The notes: generated from the sequence alone by a model not told the origin. Shown: positions 19,234 through 27,725, numbered from the stretch's first letter. The stretch is DNA of 64,000 bases from Rhodanobacter spathiphylli B39 (GCF_000264295.1 NZ_AJXT01000012.1:1-64000); one strand, 5' to 3'. Made by a program: numbers and translations.

Positions 19234-19674
19234 ATGAGCATCTGGAAACAATCCACCGACCTGGACCGCGTCAACGCATGGAGCGCCAACACCATGATGG
19301 AGACGCTGGGCATCCGCATCACCGCGATCGGCGACGACTGGCTGGCCGGCACCATGCCGGTCGACCATCGCACCCATCAGCCCTACGGCCTGCTGCACGG
19401 GGGCGCCTCGGTGGTGCTGGCCGAAACGCTGGGCAGCACCGCCGCGATGCTGACCTTGGACCCCGCGAAGGAGCTGGCGGTGGGACTGGACATCAACGCC
19501 AACCACATCCGCGGCGTGCGCGGCGGCAGCGTCACCGGCACCGCCAAGATGCTGCACATCGGCCGCACCACCCAGGTGTGGGAGATCCGCATCGAAAGCG
19601 AGGAAGGGGCTCTGGTGTGCATTTCGCGCATCACCATGGCGGTGATCGCGGCGCGCGGCATGGGCACGCGTTGA
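19234..19674 (+). CDS. ydiI: Acyl-CoA thioesterase, YdiI/MenI type
   Basis: A 146-residue hotdog thioesterase closely matching E. coli YdiI (MenI): TMPVDHRTHQPYGLLHGGASVVLAE, INANHIR and HIGRTTQVWEIRI are all in place. The catalytic Glu (LAETLGS) and the HGG substrate loop are intact. In E. coli the enzyme hydrolyses 1,4-dihydroxy-2-naphthoyl-CoA, but no menaquinone genes are visible here, so a broader aryl/acyl-CoA role is likely. The ATG at 19234 is divergent from the iron-sulfur reductase with a gap of about 60 bases. Confidence 0.9.
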   Translation: MSIWKQSTDLDRVNAWSANTMMETLGIRITAIGDDWLAGTMPVDHRTHQPYGLLHGGASVVLAETLGSTAAMLTLDPAKELAVGLDINANHIRGVRGGSVTGTAKMLHIGRTTQVWEIRIESEEGALVCISRITMAVIAARGMGTR

Positions 19675-19698
19675 ACATGCCGCATCTCGATAGAGCGT

Positions 19699-19735
19699 CC
19701 CCTCACCTCAATCCTCTCTCCGACACGGGGAGAGC
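19699..19735. repeat. CTCTCC/GGAGAG repeat block, second copy
   Basis: cccctcacctcaatcctctc followed by cgacacggggagag forms a short ctctc/gagag stem. It resembles the block after accC and is one of the dispersed C-rich/G-rich intergenic repeats. Confidence 0.45.
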
Positions 19736-19762
19736 AGGCGAAAGCAAGAGGCGCGTTTCCTG

Positions 19763-20707
19763 ATGGCGGCTGCGCCGTATGAGAGCCTCACGCCCGATCT
19801 CGTGCTCGACGCCGTGAGCGCCTGCGGGCTGTGGCCGGACGGTCGCCTGCTGGCGCTGAACAGCTACGAGAACCGGGTGTGGCAGGTCGGCATCGAGGAC
19901 GCTGCTCCGGTGATCGCGAAGTTCTACCGGCCGGACCGCTGGAGCGATGCGGCGATCATCGAGGAACACACCTTCGCGCAGGAGCTGGCCGACGCCGAAC
20001 TGCCCGCGGTCGCCCCGCTGCTGTTCGACGGCCGCAGCCTGCTGCATCACGGTGGCTTCCGCTACGCGCTGACCCCGCGCCGGGGCGGCCGCGCGCCGGA
20101 GCTGGAAGCGCTCGACCAGTTGCAGTGGCTGGGTCGGCTGATCGCGCGCATGCACGTGATCGGCGCCCGCGCGCCGTTTGCACATCGCGGCCGGCTCGAC
20201 CGCGACACGATGGTGCAGCAGCCGATGCATGCGGTGCTCGGCTCGTCGTTGCTGCCGGCCGGCCTGCAGGCCAACTACCGCGTCGCCGCGACCCGGCTGG
20301 ACGCGGCGATCGGCGCACGCATGGAGGCGCTCGGCCCGCTGCGCCAGTTGCGCCTGCATGGCGACTGCCATCCGGGCAACGTGCTGTGGACCGATGCCGG
20401 CCCGCACTTCGTCGACTTCGACGACGCCCGCAGCGGCCCCGCCGTGCAGGACCTGTGGATGCTGGCCAGCGACGAACGCACGATGGAGGCGCTGCTTGAG
20501 GGCTACCAGCAGTTCCGCGATTTCGACCACGGCGAACTGGCGCTGATTCCGGTGCTGCGGGCGATGCGCCAGCTGCACTACGCCGGCTGGATCGCCGCGC
20601 GCTGGCATGACCCGGCCTTTCCCGTCGCGTTCCCGTTCGCCGCCGAATCGCGCTGGTGGGAACAGCACATCGCCGACCTGCACGAGCTGGCGGACGAACT
20701 CGAATAG
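19763..20707 (+). CDS. srkA: Stress-response Ser/Thr kinase SrkA (YihE)
   Basis: A 314-residue protein kinase-like enzyme (E. coli SrkA 328), which in E. coli protects cells from envelope and oxidative stress by opposing MazF-type death pathways. Seen: LNSYENRVWQV near the start (nucleotide loop), VIAKFYRPDRW with the ATP-binding Lys, HGDCHPGNVLW with the catalytic Asp, and VDFDDARSGPAVQDLWML with the metal-binding acidic motif. All key residues are present. The ATG at 19763 is 88 bases after the thioesterase gene, beyond a short repeat. Confidence 0.93.
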   Translation: MAAAPYESLTPDLVLDAVSACGLWPDGRLLALNSYENRVWQVGIEDAAPVIAKFYRPDRWSDAAIIEEHTFAQELADAELPAVAPLLFDGRSLLHHGGFRYALTPRRGGRAPELEALDQLQWLGRLIARMHVIGARAPFAHRGRLDRDTMVQQPMHAVLGSSLLPAGLQANYRVAATRLDAAIGARMEALGPLRQLRLHGDCHPGNVLWTDAGPHFVDFDDARSGPAVQDLWMLASDERTMEALLEGYQQFRDFDHGELALIPVLRAMRQLHYAGWIAARWHDPAFPVAFPFAAESRWWEQHIADLHELADELE

Positions 20708-20809
20708 CCGGACGGCCATCCGCAGCGCCCGCCGCGGTCATTCGCAAGAACTTTCATCCACCCGCCCGAACAGGCATGCTTGAGCGGATTCCCCTGGCCG
20801 AGCATCCCC

Positions 20810-21349
20810 ATGAAACGATCCCGCACCGCCGCCCTGCTGCTGATGGGCACGGCCCCGCTGCTGCTGACCGCCTGCGACCGCAACGAGGCGCGCGAAGGCC
20901 TGTACACCTCGGTCGAGGCCTGCGTGGCGCAGACCAATGACAGCAGCACCTGCAACCAGGCCTTTGCCAAGGCCGAGCAGGAAGCGGTGGCCACCGCGCC
21001 GCGCTTCGCCAACCGCGAGGAATGCGAGGCCAGCTACGGCAAGGAAAAGTGCGCCGAACGCAGCGACGGCAACAACCATTCGTTCTTCGGCCCGCTGATG
21101 ACCGGCTTCTTCCTGTCGCAGATGATGCGCAACGGCGTGGCCGCCAACGGCTTCAACAGCGCCCCTGCATTCCGCGACAGCAACGGCGGCTGGCAACGGC
21201 CGGCGGCGGGCGGCGCCAGTGGCGGCGTCTATCGCGGCGGCACCGCAGGCACCGGCATGGTGCCGATCAACGCCACGCCGAATCGCGCGGTCACCACCAG
21301 CCGCTCCGGCTTCGGCCGCTCCAGCGGCAGTCGCGGTTTCGGCAGCTGA
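20810..21349 (+). CDS. ygiB: YgiB family (DUF1190) lipoprotein
   Basis: A 179-residue outer- or inner-membrane lipoprotein. The signal peptide ends TACDRN, with an LLLTAC lipobox (Cys about residue 20). The mature domain has a repeated Cys pattern (VEACVAQTNDSSTCNQAFAKAEQ, NREECEASYGKEKCAERS), typical of DUF1190. A Gly/Ser/Arg-rich tail ends SRGFGS. The ATG at 20810 is preferred over a TTG at 20780, which lacks a signal start. Its stop overlaps the start of ygiC by one base, the conserved ygiB-ygiC pair. Confidence 0.9.
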   Translation: MKRSRTAALLLMGTAPLLLTACDRNEAREGLYTSVEACVAQTNDSSTCNQAFAKAEQEAVATAPRFANREECEASYGKEKCAERSDGNNHSFFGPLMTGFFLSQMMRNGVAANGFNSAPAFRDSNGGWQRPAAGGASGGVYRGGTAGTGMVPINATPNRAVTTSRSGFGRSSGSRGFGS

Positions 21350-22527
21350 TGCGCCGCATCGCGCTGGCCGAGCGCCCCGACTGGCGCGCCAAGGCCGCGG
21401 ATTGCGGTTTCGGTTTCCACACCATCGACGATGCGCCGTACTGGGACGAGTCCGCGTACTACGCCTTCAGCCTGCGCGAGATCGAGCACGACATCGAGTC
21501 GCCCACCGAAGAGCTGCACGCGATGGCGCTGGACATGGTCGAGCGCATCGTGGGCAGCGAGCAGCTCATGCAGCAGCTGGCGGTACCCGAGCCGTACCGG
21601 GACTGGATCGCCGAAAGCTGGCGCCGGCGCGAACCGCACCTGTACGGCCGGCTGGATTTCGCCTACGACGGCCGCGGTCCGGCCAAGCTGTACGAGCTCA
21701 ACTACGACACGCCGACCTCGCTGTTCGAGGCCGCGTTCTTCCAGTGGCAATGGCTGGAGGACCAGCTCGCGCGCGGCCAGCTGCCGGCCGGCAGCGACCA
21801 GTTCAACTCGATCCAGGAATCGCTGGTGGAGGCGTTCGGCACGATCGCCCGCGGCATCGCGCGACCGTTCCATTTCGCCGCCGTGCGTGATTCGAACGAA
21901 GACCAGGGCACCATCGCCTACCTGCGGGACTGCGCGCTGCAGGCCGGCATCGAGTGCGGCACGCTGGCGATCGAGGACATCGGCATCTCCGAGGACGGCC
22001 GCTTCACCGACCTCGACGACCAGGTGATCGGCTGCCTGTTCAAGCTGTACCCGCTGGAAGACCTGTTCCGCGAAACGTTCGGCCCGTACCTGCCGCGCTC
22101 AGGGCTGCAGCTGATCGAACCGCCGTGGAAGGCGCTGCTCAGCAACAAGGGCATCCTGCCGCTGCTGTGGGATGCGCACCGCGGCCACCCGAACCTGTTG
22201 CCGGCCGAATTCGACCAGGGCGGCGCGCTGCCGCGCGGCTGGGTGCGCAAGCCGCTGCATTCGCGCGAGGGCGCCAACATCGCGATGCACCTGGACGACG
22301 GCCGCGAACTGCGCACCGACGGCCCGTATGACGGCCCGTGCATCCGCCAGGCCTGCCATCCGCTGACCGCGTTCGACGGCCACTATCCGCTGATCGGCAG
22401 CTGGGTGGTCGGCGACCGCGCCTGCGGCATCGGCATCCGCGAGGACAGCTCGCTGGTGACCCAGGACAGCGCCCGTTTCGTGCCGCATGCCATCGTCGAG
22501 GAAGCGCGCGGCGTGCTGATCGCCTAG
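21349..22527 (+). CDS. ygiC: YgiC, glutathionylspermidine synthase-like ATP-grasp ligase
   Basis: A 392-residue ATP-grasp amide ligase of the glutathionylspermidine synthase C-domain family (E. coli YgiC 386). Seen: LDFAYDGRGPAKLYELNYDTPTSLFEAA (ATP/metal region), FKLYPLEDLFRE, LLSNKGILPLLWDAHRGHPNLLPA, and WVRKPLHSREGANI. E. coli YgiC binds ATP but does not make glutathionylspermidine; the substrate remains unknown. The start ATG at 21349 shares its A with the ygiB stop TGA, so the pair is translationally coupled. The TAG stop is the first three bases of a family A repeat. Confidence 0.92.
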   Translation: MRRIALAERPDWRAKAADCGFGFHTIDDAPYWDESAYYAFSLREIEHDIESPTEELHAMALDMVERIVGSEQLMQQLAVPEPYRDWIAESWRRREPHLYGRLDFAYDGRGPAKLYELNYDTPTSLFEAAFFQWQWLEDQLARGQLPAGSDQFNSIQESLVEAFGTIARGIARPFHFAAVRDSNEDQGTIAYLRDCALQAGIECGTLAIEDIGISEDGRFTDLDDQVIGCLFKLYPLEDLFRETFGPYLPRSGLQLIEPPWKALLSNKGILPLLWDAHRGHPNLLPAEFDQGGALPRGWVRKPLHSREGANIAMHLDDGRELRTDGPYDGPCIRQACHPLTAFDGHYPLIGSWVVGDRACGIGIREDSSLVTQDSARFVPHAIVEEARGVLIA

Positions 22528-22720
22528 GGCAACGCTGACCAGGTATCGCCGCCGTCATCACCTCGTCATTTCAGGTTCAACAGGTTGAGGCCCACCCTCT
22601 CTGTCCGCATGCCTTCGGTCCGTCGTCTCGACAGACGGCCAGTCTGCCTTCGTCGACGCCCCCGTGGTCTGCGAACAGAGAGGTGGGTGACGGTGGTGAT
22701 ACTTGATCAGCGTTGCCCTA
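22525..22720. repeat. Family A cruciform repeat, copy 2
   Basis: The gap between ygiC and the next gene is one large imperfect palindrome. Outer arms of 33 bp: 22525-22557 and 22688-22720, differing at four positions, three of them G-T compatible. Inner stem: cccaccctctctgtccgca (22591-22609) against tgcgaacagagaggtggg, one bulge. The loop contains ctcgacagac, tgccttcgtcgac, matching the loop of copy 1 at 16270-16328. The left end begins with the TAG stop of ygiC. Confidence 0.8.
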
Positions 22721-22748
22721 AGCTTGCGTTTTTTTGCCAGGGCTACGC

Positions 22749-23183
22749 ATGCGCACTGTTCTGTTCCGCCTGATCGGCGTCCTCGAAATCGCCGGCGGCT
22801 TCTACGGGGTGGCGGCGATGCTGCACCGGCTGCTGCCATTCGGCGCCCACGACAGCCTGATCGCCCTGCTCGGCCTGGCGCTGTACGGCTTCGTGCTGGC
22901 CGCCGGCATCCAGCTGGTCGCCGGCAGCGAGCAGGGCGTGCGGATGTCGCGCTGGGCGCAGCTGCTGCAGCTGCCGCTGATCGCCCTGCCCGTGTTCAGT
23001 TACGGCCTGCATTGCGGCGCCTTCGTCAACGTGTTCGCCACGCTGCAGTCGACGCCGCGGCTGGGCATCGACTGGCACCTCGGCTCGCAGGGTTTCCTGC
23101 TGGCGATCGCCGGGCCGTCGGTGTCGCGGATCGGCATCAACCTGCTGGCGCTGCTGTCGTGGCTGGTGCTGCGACTGCGCTGA
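22749..23183 (+). CDS. Four-helix membrane protein of unknown function
   Basis: A 144-residue hydrophobic protein with about four transmembrane helices (residues 5-25, 34-58, 72-92, 117-142). No motif or family is recognised. It starts at ATG 22749 right after a T-rich stretch; the nearby upstream sequence has no clear ribosome-binding site (GGGCTACGC). Two structured repeats flank it: family A copy 2 upstream and family B copy 2 downstream, the latter starting on this gene's TGA stop. Confidence 0.65.
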   Translation: MRTVLFRLIGVLEIAGGFYGVAAMLHRLLPFGAHDSLIALLGLALYGFVLAAGIQLVAGSEQGVRMSRWAQLLQLPLIALPVFSYGLHCGAFVNVFATLQSTPRLGIDWHLGSQGFLLAIAGPSVSRIGINLLALLSWLVLRLR

Positions 23184-23321
23184 GGGGTTATGTTTCAACC
23201 TCTCAGCCCGGCCATGGACGGCCGGTCGCGGAGCAGCCACGCAGGTGACTGATTCGCGTGAGCACGTCCGGGCACGTACCGGACGTGCGATAGAAGAAAA
23301 CCACAGGAAGTGGTTTTCTTC
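23181..23321. repeat. Family B five-hairpin repeat, copy 2
   Basis: Same five-hairpin order as 17360-17502. Stem 1: tgaggggtt with aacctctca. Stem 2: ccggcc/ggccgg (23208-23213, 23220-23225). Stem 3: near 23228-23257, with mismatches. Stem 4: gcacgtccgg/ccggacgtgc (23262-23271, 23279-23288). Stem 5: gaagaaaaccac/gtggttttcttc, perfect (23293-23304, 23310-23321). In stem 4, two pairs differ from copy 1 and both are compensated on the other arm. The first arm includes the TGA stop of the preceding gene. Confidence 0.85.
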
Positions 23322-23357
23322 ACAGGTGCTGACCTGTTCAACCCCGGAGAGTCCGCG

Positions 23358-23693
23358 ATGGCGCGTCCCAACTACATCGAATTGCCGGCCAGCGACATCG
23401 CGGCGTCCAAGGCGTTCTACCACCAGGCCTTCGGCTGGGAGCTGACGGATTTCGGTCCCAGCTACGCGGCGACCATGACCGGCGACGTGGACGTCGGCCT
23501 GCAGGGCGATCCGACCGAAGCCACCCGCGCGCCGCTGCCGGTGATCGCGGTGGACGACCTCGAAGCCGCCCTGCTCGCGGTGACGGCCGCCGGCGCCAGC
23601 ATCGTGCGCCCGATCTTTGCCTTCCCCGGCGGGCGGCGCTTCCAGTTCCTCGACCCGCACGGCAACGAACTGGCGGTGGTCCAGGCCGACTGA
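23358..23693 (+). CDS. VOC-family (glyoxalase/bleomycin-resistance fold) protein
   Basis: A 111-residue single VOC module: a beta-alpha-beta-beta-beta unit beginning MARPNYIELPASDIAASKAFYHQAFGWELTDF, with FQFLDPHGNELAVVQ at the end carrying the usual metal-binding Glu. These proteins dimerise and bind a divalent metal; substrates range from methylglyoxal adducts to antibiotics, and nothing here narrows that. The ATG at 23358 follows CCGGAGAGTCCGCG, a good ribosome-binding site; the open frame upstream belongs to the repeat. Confidence 0.85.
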   Translation: MARPNYIELPASDIAASKAFYHQAFGWELTDFGPSYAATMTGDVDVGLQGDPTEATRAPLPVIAVDDLEAALLAVTAAGASIVRPIFAFPGGRRFQFLDPHGNELAVVQAD

Positions 23694-23733
23694 GCATTCG
23701 CCGTCGCAGCGCGGCCGGCGCCCGGCCACCAGC

Positions 23734-23739
23734 TATCAT
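23734..23739 (+). promoter_or_regulatory. -10 box of the rRNA methyltransferase gene, leaderless
   Basis: TATCAT lies 6 nt before the ATG at 23746, placing the predicted transcription start on the start codon; no Shine-Dalgarno sequence is present. Confidence 0.45.
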
Positions 23740-23745
23740 GGGTGG

Positions 23746-24918
23746 ATGAATACTCCCGCCGCGCTTCCCGTCATCCGCCTGAAATCCGACCGCAGCCCCG
23801 GCCACCCGTGGGTGTGGTCGGCACAGATCTACAAGCCCGAGTCGAAACTGCCGCCGGGCAGCGTGGTCGAGGTACAGGACGCGAAGGGCCGCTTCGTGGG
23901 CCGCGCGTTCTGGAACGGCCACGCGCGCATCGCGCTGCGCCTGCTCGACACCGATCCGCAGGCCACGATCGACGCCGACTGGATCGCCGCGCGCATCGCC
24001 CGCGCCGTGCAGCTGCGCCGCGACTGGCTGCAGCTCGATGCGGTCAGCGACGCCTGGCGCGTGGTGCACAGCGAAGGCGACGACCTTTCGGGCCTGATCG
24101 TCGACCGCTACGCCAACGTCATCGTGGTCGAATACTTCGCCGCCGGCATGTGGAAGTTCCGCGAGGCGATCCACGCCGCCCTGCTCGCGCATTTCCCCGG
24201 CGCGCAGTTGTACTGGTTCGCCGAGTCGCACGTGCAGAAGCAGGAATCGTTCGACTGCCGCAGCCCCGACGTGCCCGCCGCGTTCGAGGTGCACGAACAT
24301 GGCCTGCGCTTCCACGCCGCGCCGGGCTCCGGCCACAAGACCGGCTTCTTCGCCGACCAGCGCGACAACCGCAAGCGCTTCGCCGAACTGGCCAGGGGCC
24401 GCCGCGTGCTCGACCTGTGCTGCAACGCCGGCGGCTTCGCGGTGCACGCGATGGCGGCCGGCGCGCGCGAGGCGGTCGGCGTGGACCTGGACGCCGGCAT
24501 CCTCGAAGTCGCCCGCGCCAACGCCGCGGCGAACAACGTCGCGGTGAGCTTCGAGCAGTCCGACATCTTCGACTGGGTGCGCGCCGCGGTAGCCCGCGGC
24601 GAACGCTACGACGCGGTGATCCTCGACCCGGCCAAGCTCACCCGCGACCGCAGCAAGGTGATGGACGCACTGAAGAAATACTTCGCGATGAACCGCATGG
24701 CGCTGGACATCATCCCGCCCGGCGGGCTGCTGCTGACCTGCTCGTGCACCGGCCTGGTCGGCGAAGGCGAGTTCCTGGAAATGCTGCGCCGGGTCGCGCT
24801 CAACGCCGGCCGCGCGATCCAGGTGCTGGAAGTGCGCGGCGCCGGCGCCGACCATCCGTTCCGCACCGACGTGCCGGAAGGCCGTTACCTGAAGGCGGTG
24901 TTCTGCCGGGTGGATTGA
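23746..24918 (+). CDS. Class I SAM-dependent rRNA methyltransferase (RlmI-like)
   Basis: A 390-residue enzyme of the RlmI/RlmK family that methylates cytosine in 23S rRNA. The N-terminal PUA domain (residues 1 to about 80, PVIRLKSDRSPGHPWVWSAQIYKP) is followed by the RFM-type domain (GLIVDRYANVIVVEYFAAGMW) and the SAM-binding motif VLDLCCNAGGFAVHAMAAGA near residue 220. In place of the usual DPPxF motif it reads LDPAKLTR. The catalytic-type motif LLTCSCTGLV is present. The target nucleotide is not certain, so no gene symbol is given. It converges with the oxidoreductase gene, stops 19 bases apart. Confidence 0.85.
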   Translation: MNTPAALPVIRLKSDRSPGHPWVWSAQIYKPESKLPPGSVVEVQDAKGRFVGRAFWNGHARIALRLLDTDPQATIDADWIAARIARAVQLRRDWLQLDAVSDAWRVVHSEGDDLSGLIVDRYANVIVVEYFAAGMWKFREAIHAALLAHFPGAQLYWFAESHVQKQESFDCRSPDVPAAFEVHEHGLRFHAAPGSGHKTGFFADQRDNRKRFAELARGRRVLDLCCNAGGFAVHAMAAGAREAVGVDLDAGILEVARANAAANNVAVSFEQSDIFDWVRAAVARGERYDAVILDPAKLTRDRSKVMDALKKYFAMNRMALDIIPPGGLLLTCSCTGLVGEGEFLEMLRRVALNAGRAIQVLEVRGAGADHPFRTDVPEGRYLKAVFCRVD

Positions 24919-24937
24919 AGCTGCTTCGACAGGAGGG

Positions 24938-26131
24938 TCAGGCGCCGCGTGGCAGGCGCCCGCGCAGCGACGCGGCATCGAACGGGCCAGGCTCGGCGAT
25001 CAGCTCGCGCGCGGCGTCGACCTGGTCCCAGGTGTTCCACAACAGCACGCCGCGCACGCGACCGCCGTCGAGGTAATACACCACGCCTTCCCGATACGGC
25101 TCGCGCCAGTCCTCGACCACCTGGAGCCGCGTATCGAGCAGGCCGACGGCTTCGTAACCCAGGTCGAACAGATCCGAGTAGAAGAACGGCTGGACGACGT
25201 AATCCTCCGCCACGCCGGCCATCGCGCGTCCCGCATGCCGGCCCATGCTGATCGCGGCGTCCTCGTGCTCCACGCGCATCCGGCGATCCAGCGCGACACT
25301 GTGGAAGTTGGCCACGTCGCCAGCGGCCCAGATGTCTGCATCGCTGCTGCGCAGTTGCGCATCGACGACGATGCCGTTGTCGACAGCCAGCCCGGCCTGC
25401 TCGGCCAGCGTCACGTTCGGCGTCACGCCAAGACCGGCCACCGCCGCTTCGACCAGCATGATTTCACCGTTGGACAGCTCCAGCTTCACGCCATCCTGGG
25501 TGGCTTCGCCGCCGACCACGCGGGTTCCGGGATGCAGGTCCACACCGCGGCTACGGTAGTAGTCGTCCAGGTAGTGCGCCAGCACTTCGGGATAGCGTCC
25601 CGCGCCGATCGTCTCGCCGGGAAACAGCAGGCTCACCTTGCAGCCGATGCTGCACAGCGAGGCCGCCAGCTCGCAGCCGATGAAGCCGCCGCCGACCACG
25701 GCGACGTAGGCGCCGGGTCGGGCGTAGCGACGTAGCGCTTCGTAGTCGGCCAGCGTGCGGTAGTGGATCAGCCTTTCGCCGCCATCAAACGGCAGCAGGC
25801 GCGGCGTGGCGCCGGTGGCCAGCAGCAGCCGGCGATAGCGATAACTGTCGCCCCGGTCGTCGCGGGCCACGTGGGCGACACGATCCAGCGAGGCAATGCG
25901 CCGCCCCAGGTGCAGCGTGGCGCCACTCCCTGCGGTGGCCAGGTCGATGTCCGCGAGCGACTTGTCGCCCTTCCACATCGCCTTGCTCAGCGGCGGCCGC
26001 TGATACGGCGCCGATGGGTCGTCGCCCACGATGCCGACGTTCGCCGCGCCGTCGACTTCGCGGATGGCCTTGGCGGCAGCGTCCGCGGCCATGCCGCCGC
26101 CGATGACCAGGTAATCGTGGACGTGTTCCAT
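24938..26131 (-). CDS. FAD-dependent pyridine nucleotide-disulfide oxidoreductase (ferredoxin reductase type)
   Basis: A 397-residue flavoprotein. The N-terminal FAD-binding motif is YLVIGGGMAADAAAKAIRE, the NAD(P)-binding motif is VAVVGGGFIGCELAASL near residue 145, and DIWAAGDVANF marks the second FAD site. The C-terminal domain resembles the AIFM3/rubredoxin-ferredoxin reductase class. There is no redox-active CxxxxC disulfide, so it is not a thioredoxin or lipoamide reductase; it probably passes electrons from NAD(P)H to a ferredoxin or monooxygenase partner. The ATG at 26131 follows CCGGGAGAGCTTC. Confidence 0.85.
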   Translation of the reverse strand: MEHVHDYLVIGGGMAADAAAKAIREVDGAANVGIVGDDPSAPYQRPPLSKAMWKGDKSLADIDLATAGSGATLHLGRRIASLDRVAHVARDDRGDSYRYRRLLLATGATPRLLPFDGGERLIHYRTLADYEALRRYARPGAYVAVVGGGFIGCELAASLCSIGCKVSLLFPGETIGAGRYPEVLAHYLDDYYRSRGVDLHPGTRVVGGEATQDGVKLELSNGEIMLVEAAVAGLGVTPNVTLAEQAGLAVDNGIVVDAQLRSSDADIWAAGDVANFHSVALDRRMRVEHEDAAISMGRHAGRAMAGVAEDYVVQPFFYSDLFDLGYEAVGLLDTRLQVVEDWREPYREGVVYYLDGGRVRGVLLWNTWDQVDAARELIAEPGPFDAASLRGRLPRGA

Positions 26132-26254
26132 GAAGCTCTCCCGGGCTGAACTTCCGCCCATGATGCACCGCCCCGGCGACGGCAACATGAATCCGGGCGC
26201 AGTCGATGAGACCGCTCGACGTACACTGGATGCCTGATCCCGGGAAAACGTTCC

Positions 26255-27697
26255 ATGCCGCTCAATGAAACCCTGCTGATTGTCCTCGTCATCCTCGCCG
26301 CGCTGGTGTTGCTGCTGCAGGTGGCGTTGCTGCTGCGCCGCCGCGGCGATCCCGGCCTCGAAGCCAAGCTGGACGCGCTGAAGGACGACAGCGCCCGCGT
26401 CGAGCGCACCCTGCGCGAGGAACAGCGCGCCGGCCGCGAGGAATTGCAGCAGGGCTTCGACCGCTTTCGCGGCCACCTGGGGGAGCAGCTCAACGGCATG
26501 TCGCAGCAGCAGTCCGAGCGCATCGACGGTTTCGGCCAGCGGCTGACCCTGCTCACCGAACGCACCGACAACGGCTTGCAGTCATTGACCCAGCGACTGG
26601 TCGAGGACGCGCGCAAGGGCCGCGAGGAGATCGCCACCACCCTCAACCGGCTCGGCGAACAACAGCAGCAACGCCTGGCCGCGCTCACCGCGGACAATGA
26701 AAAGCGCATGGGCGAGATGCGCGCCACGCTGGAAGCCAAGCTCGGCGCGATCCAGCAGGACAACGCGGCGAAACTCGAACAGATGCGCGCCACCGTGGAC
26801 GAAAAGCTGCACGCCACGCTGGAAACCCGCCTGGGCGAATCGTTCAAGCTGGTGTCCGAGCGGCTCGAGGCCGTGCAGCGCGGGCTGGGCGAAATGCAGA
26901 ACCTGGCCACCGGCGTGGGCGACCTCAAGCGCGTGCTGACCAACGTGAAGAAGCGGGGCATCTTCGGCGAGGTGCAGCTGGGCGCCCTGCTGGAGGACAT
27001 GCTCACCGCCGAGCAGTACGCGTCCAACGTGATCACCGTGCCGGGCAGCAACGACCGCGTCGAGTTCGCGATCCGCATGCCGGGCCAGGACGAGGGCGAA
27101 CATGTCTACCTGCCGATCGACGCGAAGTTTCCGGTGGAGGACTACCAGCGCCTGCTCGACGCCCAGGAGGTTTCCGATGCCGAAGCCGCGCAGGCCGCCG
27201 GCCGCGCGCTGGAGCTGCGGGTGCGCGAGGAGGCCAGGCGCATCCACGGCAAGTACGTGGCGCCACCGCACACCACCGATTTCGCCGTGCTGTACCTGCC
27301 CACCGAGGGCCTCTACGCCGAGGTGATCCGTCGCCCCGGCCTGTTCGAGAATCTGCAGCGCGACCACCGGGTCACCGTGGCCGGACCGACCACGCTCAGC
27401 GCCCTGCTCAACAGCCTGCAGATGGGCTTCCGCACGCTGGCGATCGCCAAGCGTTCGAGCGAGGTGTGGAAGATCCTTGGCGCGGTGAAGAACGAATTCG
27501 GCAAGTTCGGCGTGGTGCTGGAAAAGACCCGCAAGCAGCTGGACGCGGCCCGCAACAGCATCGACAGCGCAGGCCAGCGCACCCGCGCGATCGAGCGCAA
27601 GCTGCGCGACGTGGAATCGCTGTCCGGCGACAGCCCGTTGCTGCTGGAAGATGTGCCGGCGCTGGACGACGGCGGTGACGACGCCACTGCACCGTAG
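26255..27697 (+). CDS. rmuC: DNA recombination protein RmuC
   Basis: A 480-residue RmuC, a membrane-anchored nuclease-fold protein that limits recombination at inverted repeats and phage DNA. An N-terminal transmembrane helix (residues about 7-28) is followed by a long Gln/Arg/Glu-rich coiled coil (about 30-215) and the conserved PD-(D/E)XK-like RmuC domain (VKKRGIFGEVQLGALLEDML, LPIDAKFPVEDYQRLLDAQE, LYLPTEGLYAEVIRRPGL). ATG at 26255; it lies 123 bases from the divergent oxidoreductase gene. Confidence 0.95.
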   Translation: MPLNETLLIVLVILAALVLLLQVALLLRRRGDPGLEAKLDALKDDSARVERTLREEQRAGREELQQGFDRFRGHLGEQLNGMSQQQSERIDGFGQRLTLLTERTDNGLQSLTQRLVEDARKGREEIATTLNRLGEQQQQRLAALTADNEKRMGEMRATLEAKLGAIQQDNAAKLEQMRATVDEKLHATLETRLGESFKLVSERLEAVQRGLGEMQNLATGVGDLKRVLTNVKKRGIFGEVQLGALLEDMLTAEQYASNVITVPGSNDRVEFAIRMPGQDEGEHVYLPIDAKFPVEDYQRLLDAQEVSDAEAAQAAGRALELRVREEARRIHGKYVAPPHTTDFAVLYLPTEGLYAEVIRRPGLFENLQRDHRVTVAGPTTLSALLNSLQMGFRTLAIAKRSSEVWKILGAVKNEFGKFGVVLEKTRKQLDAARNSIDSAGQRTRAIERKLRDVESLSGDSPLLLEDVPALDDGGDDATAP

Positions 27698-27725
27698 GTC
27701 GAAAGCGTCTAGGAACAGACGGCGC

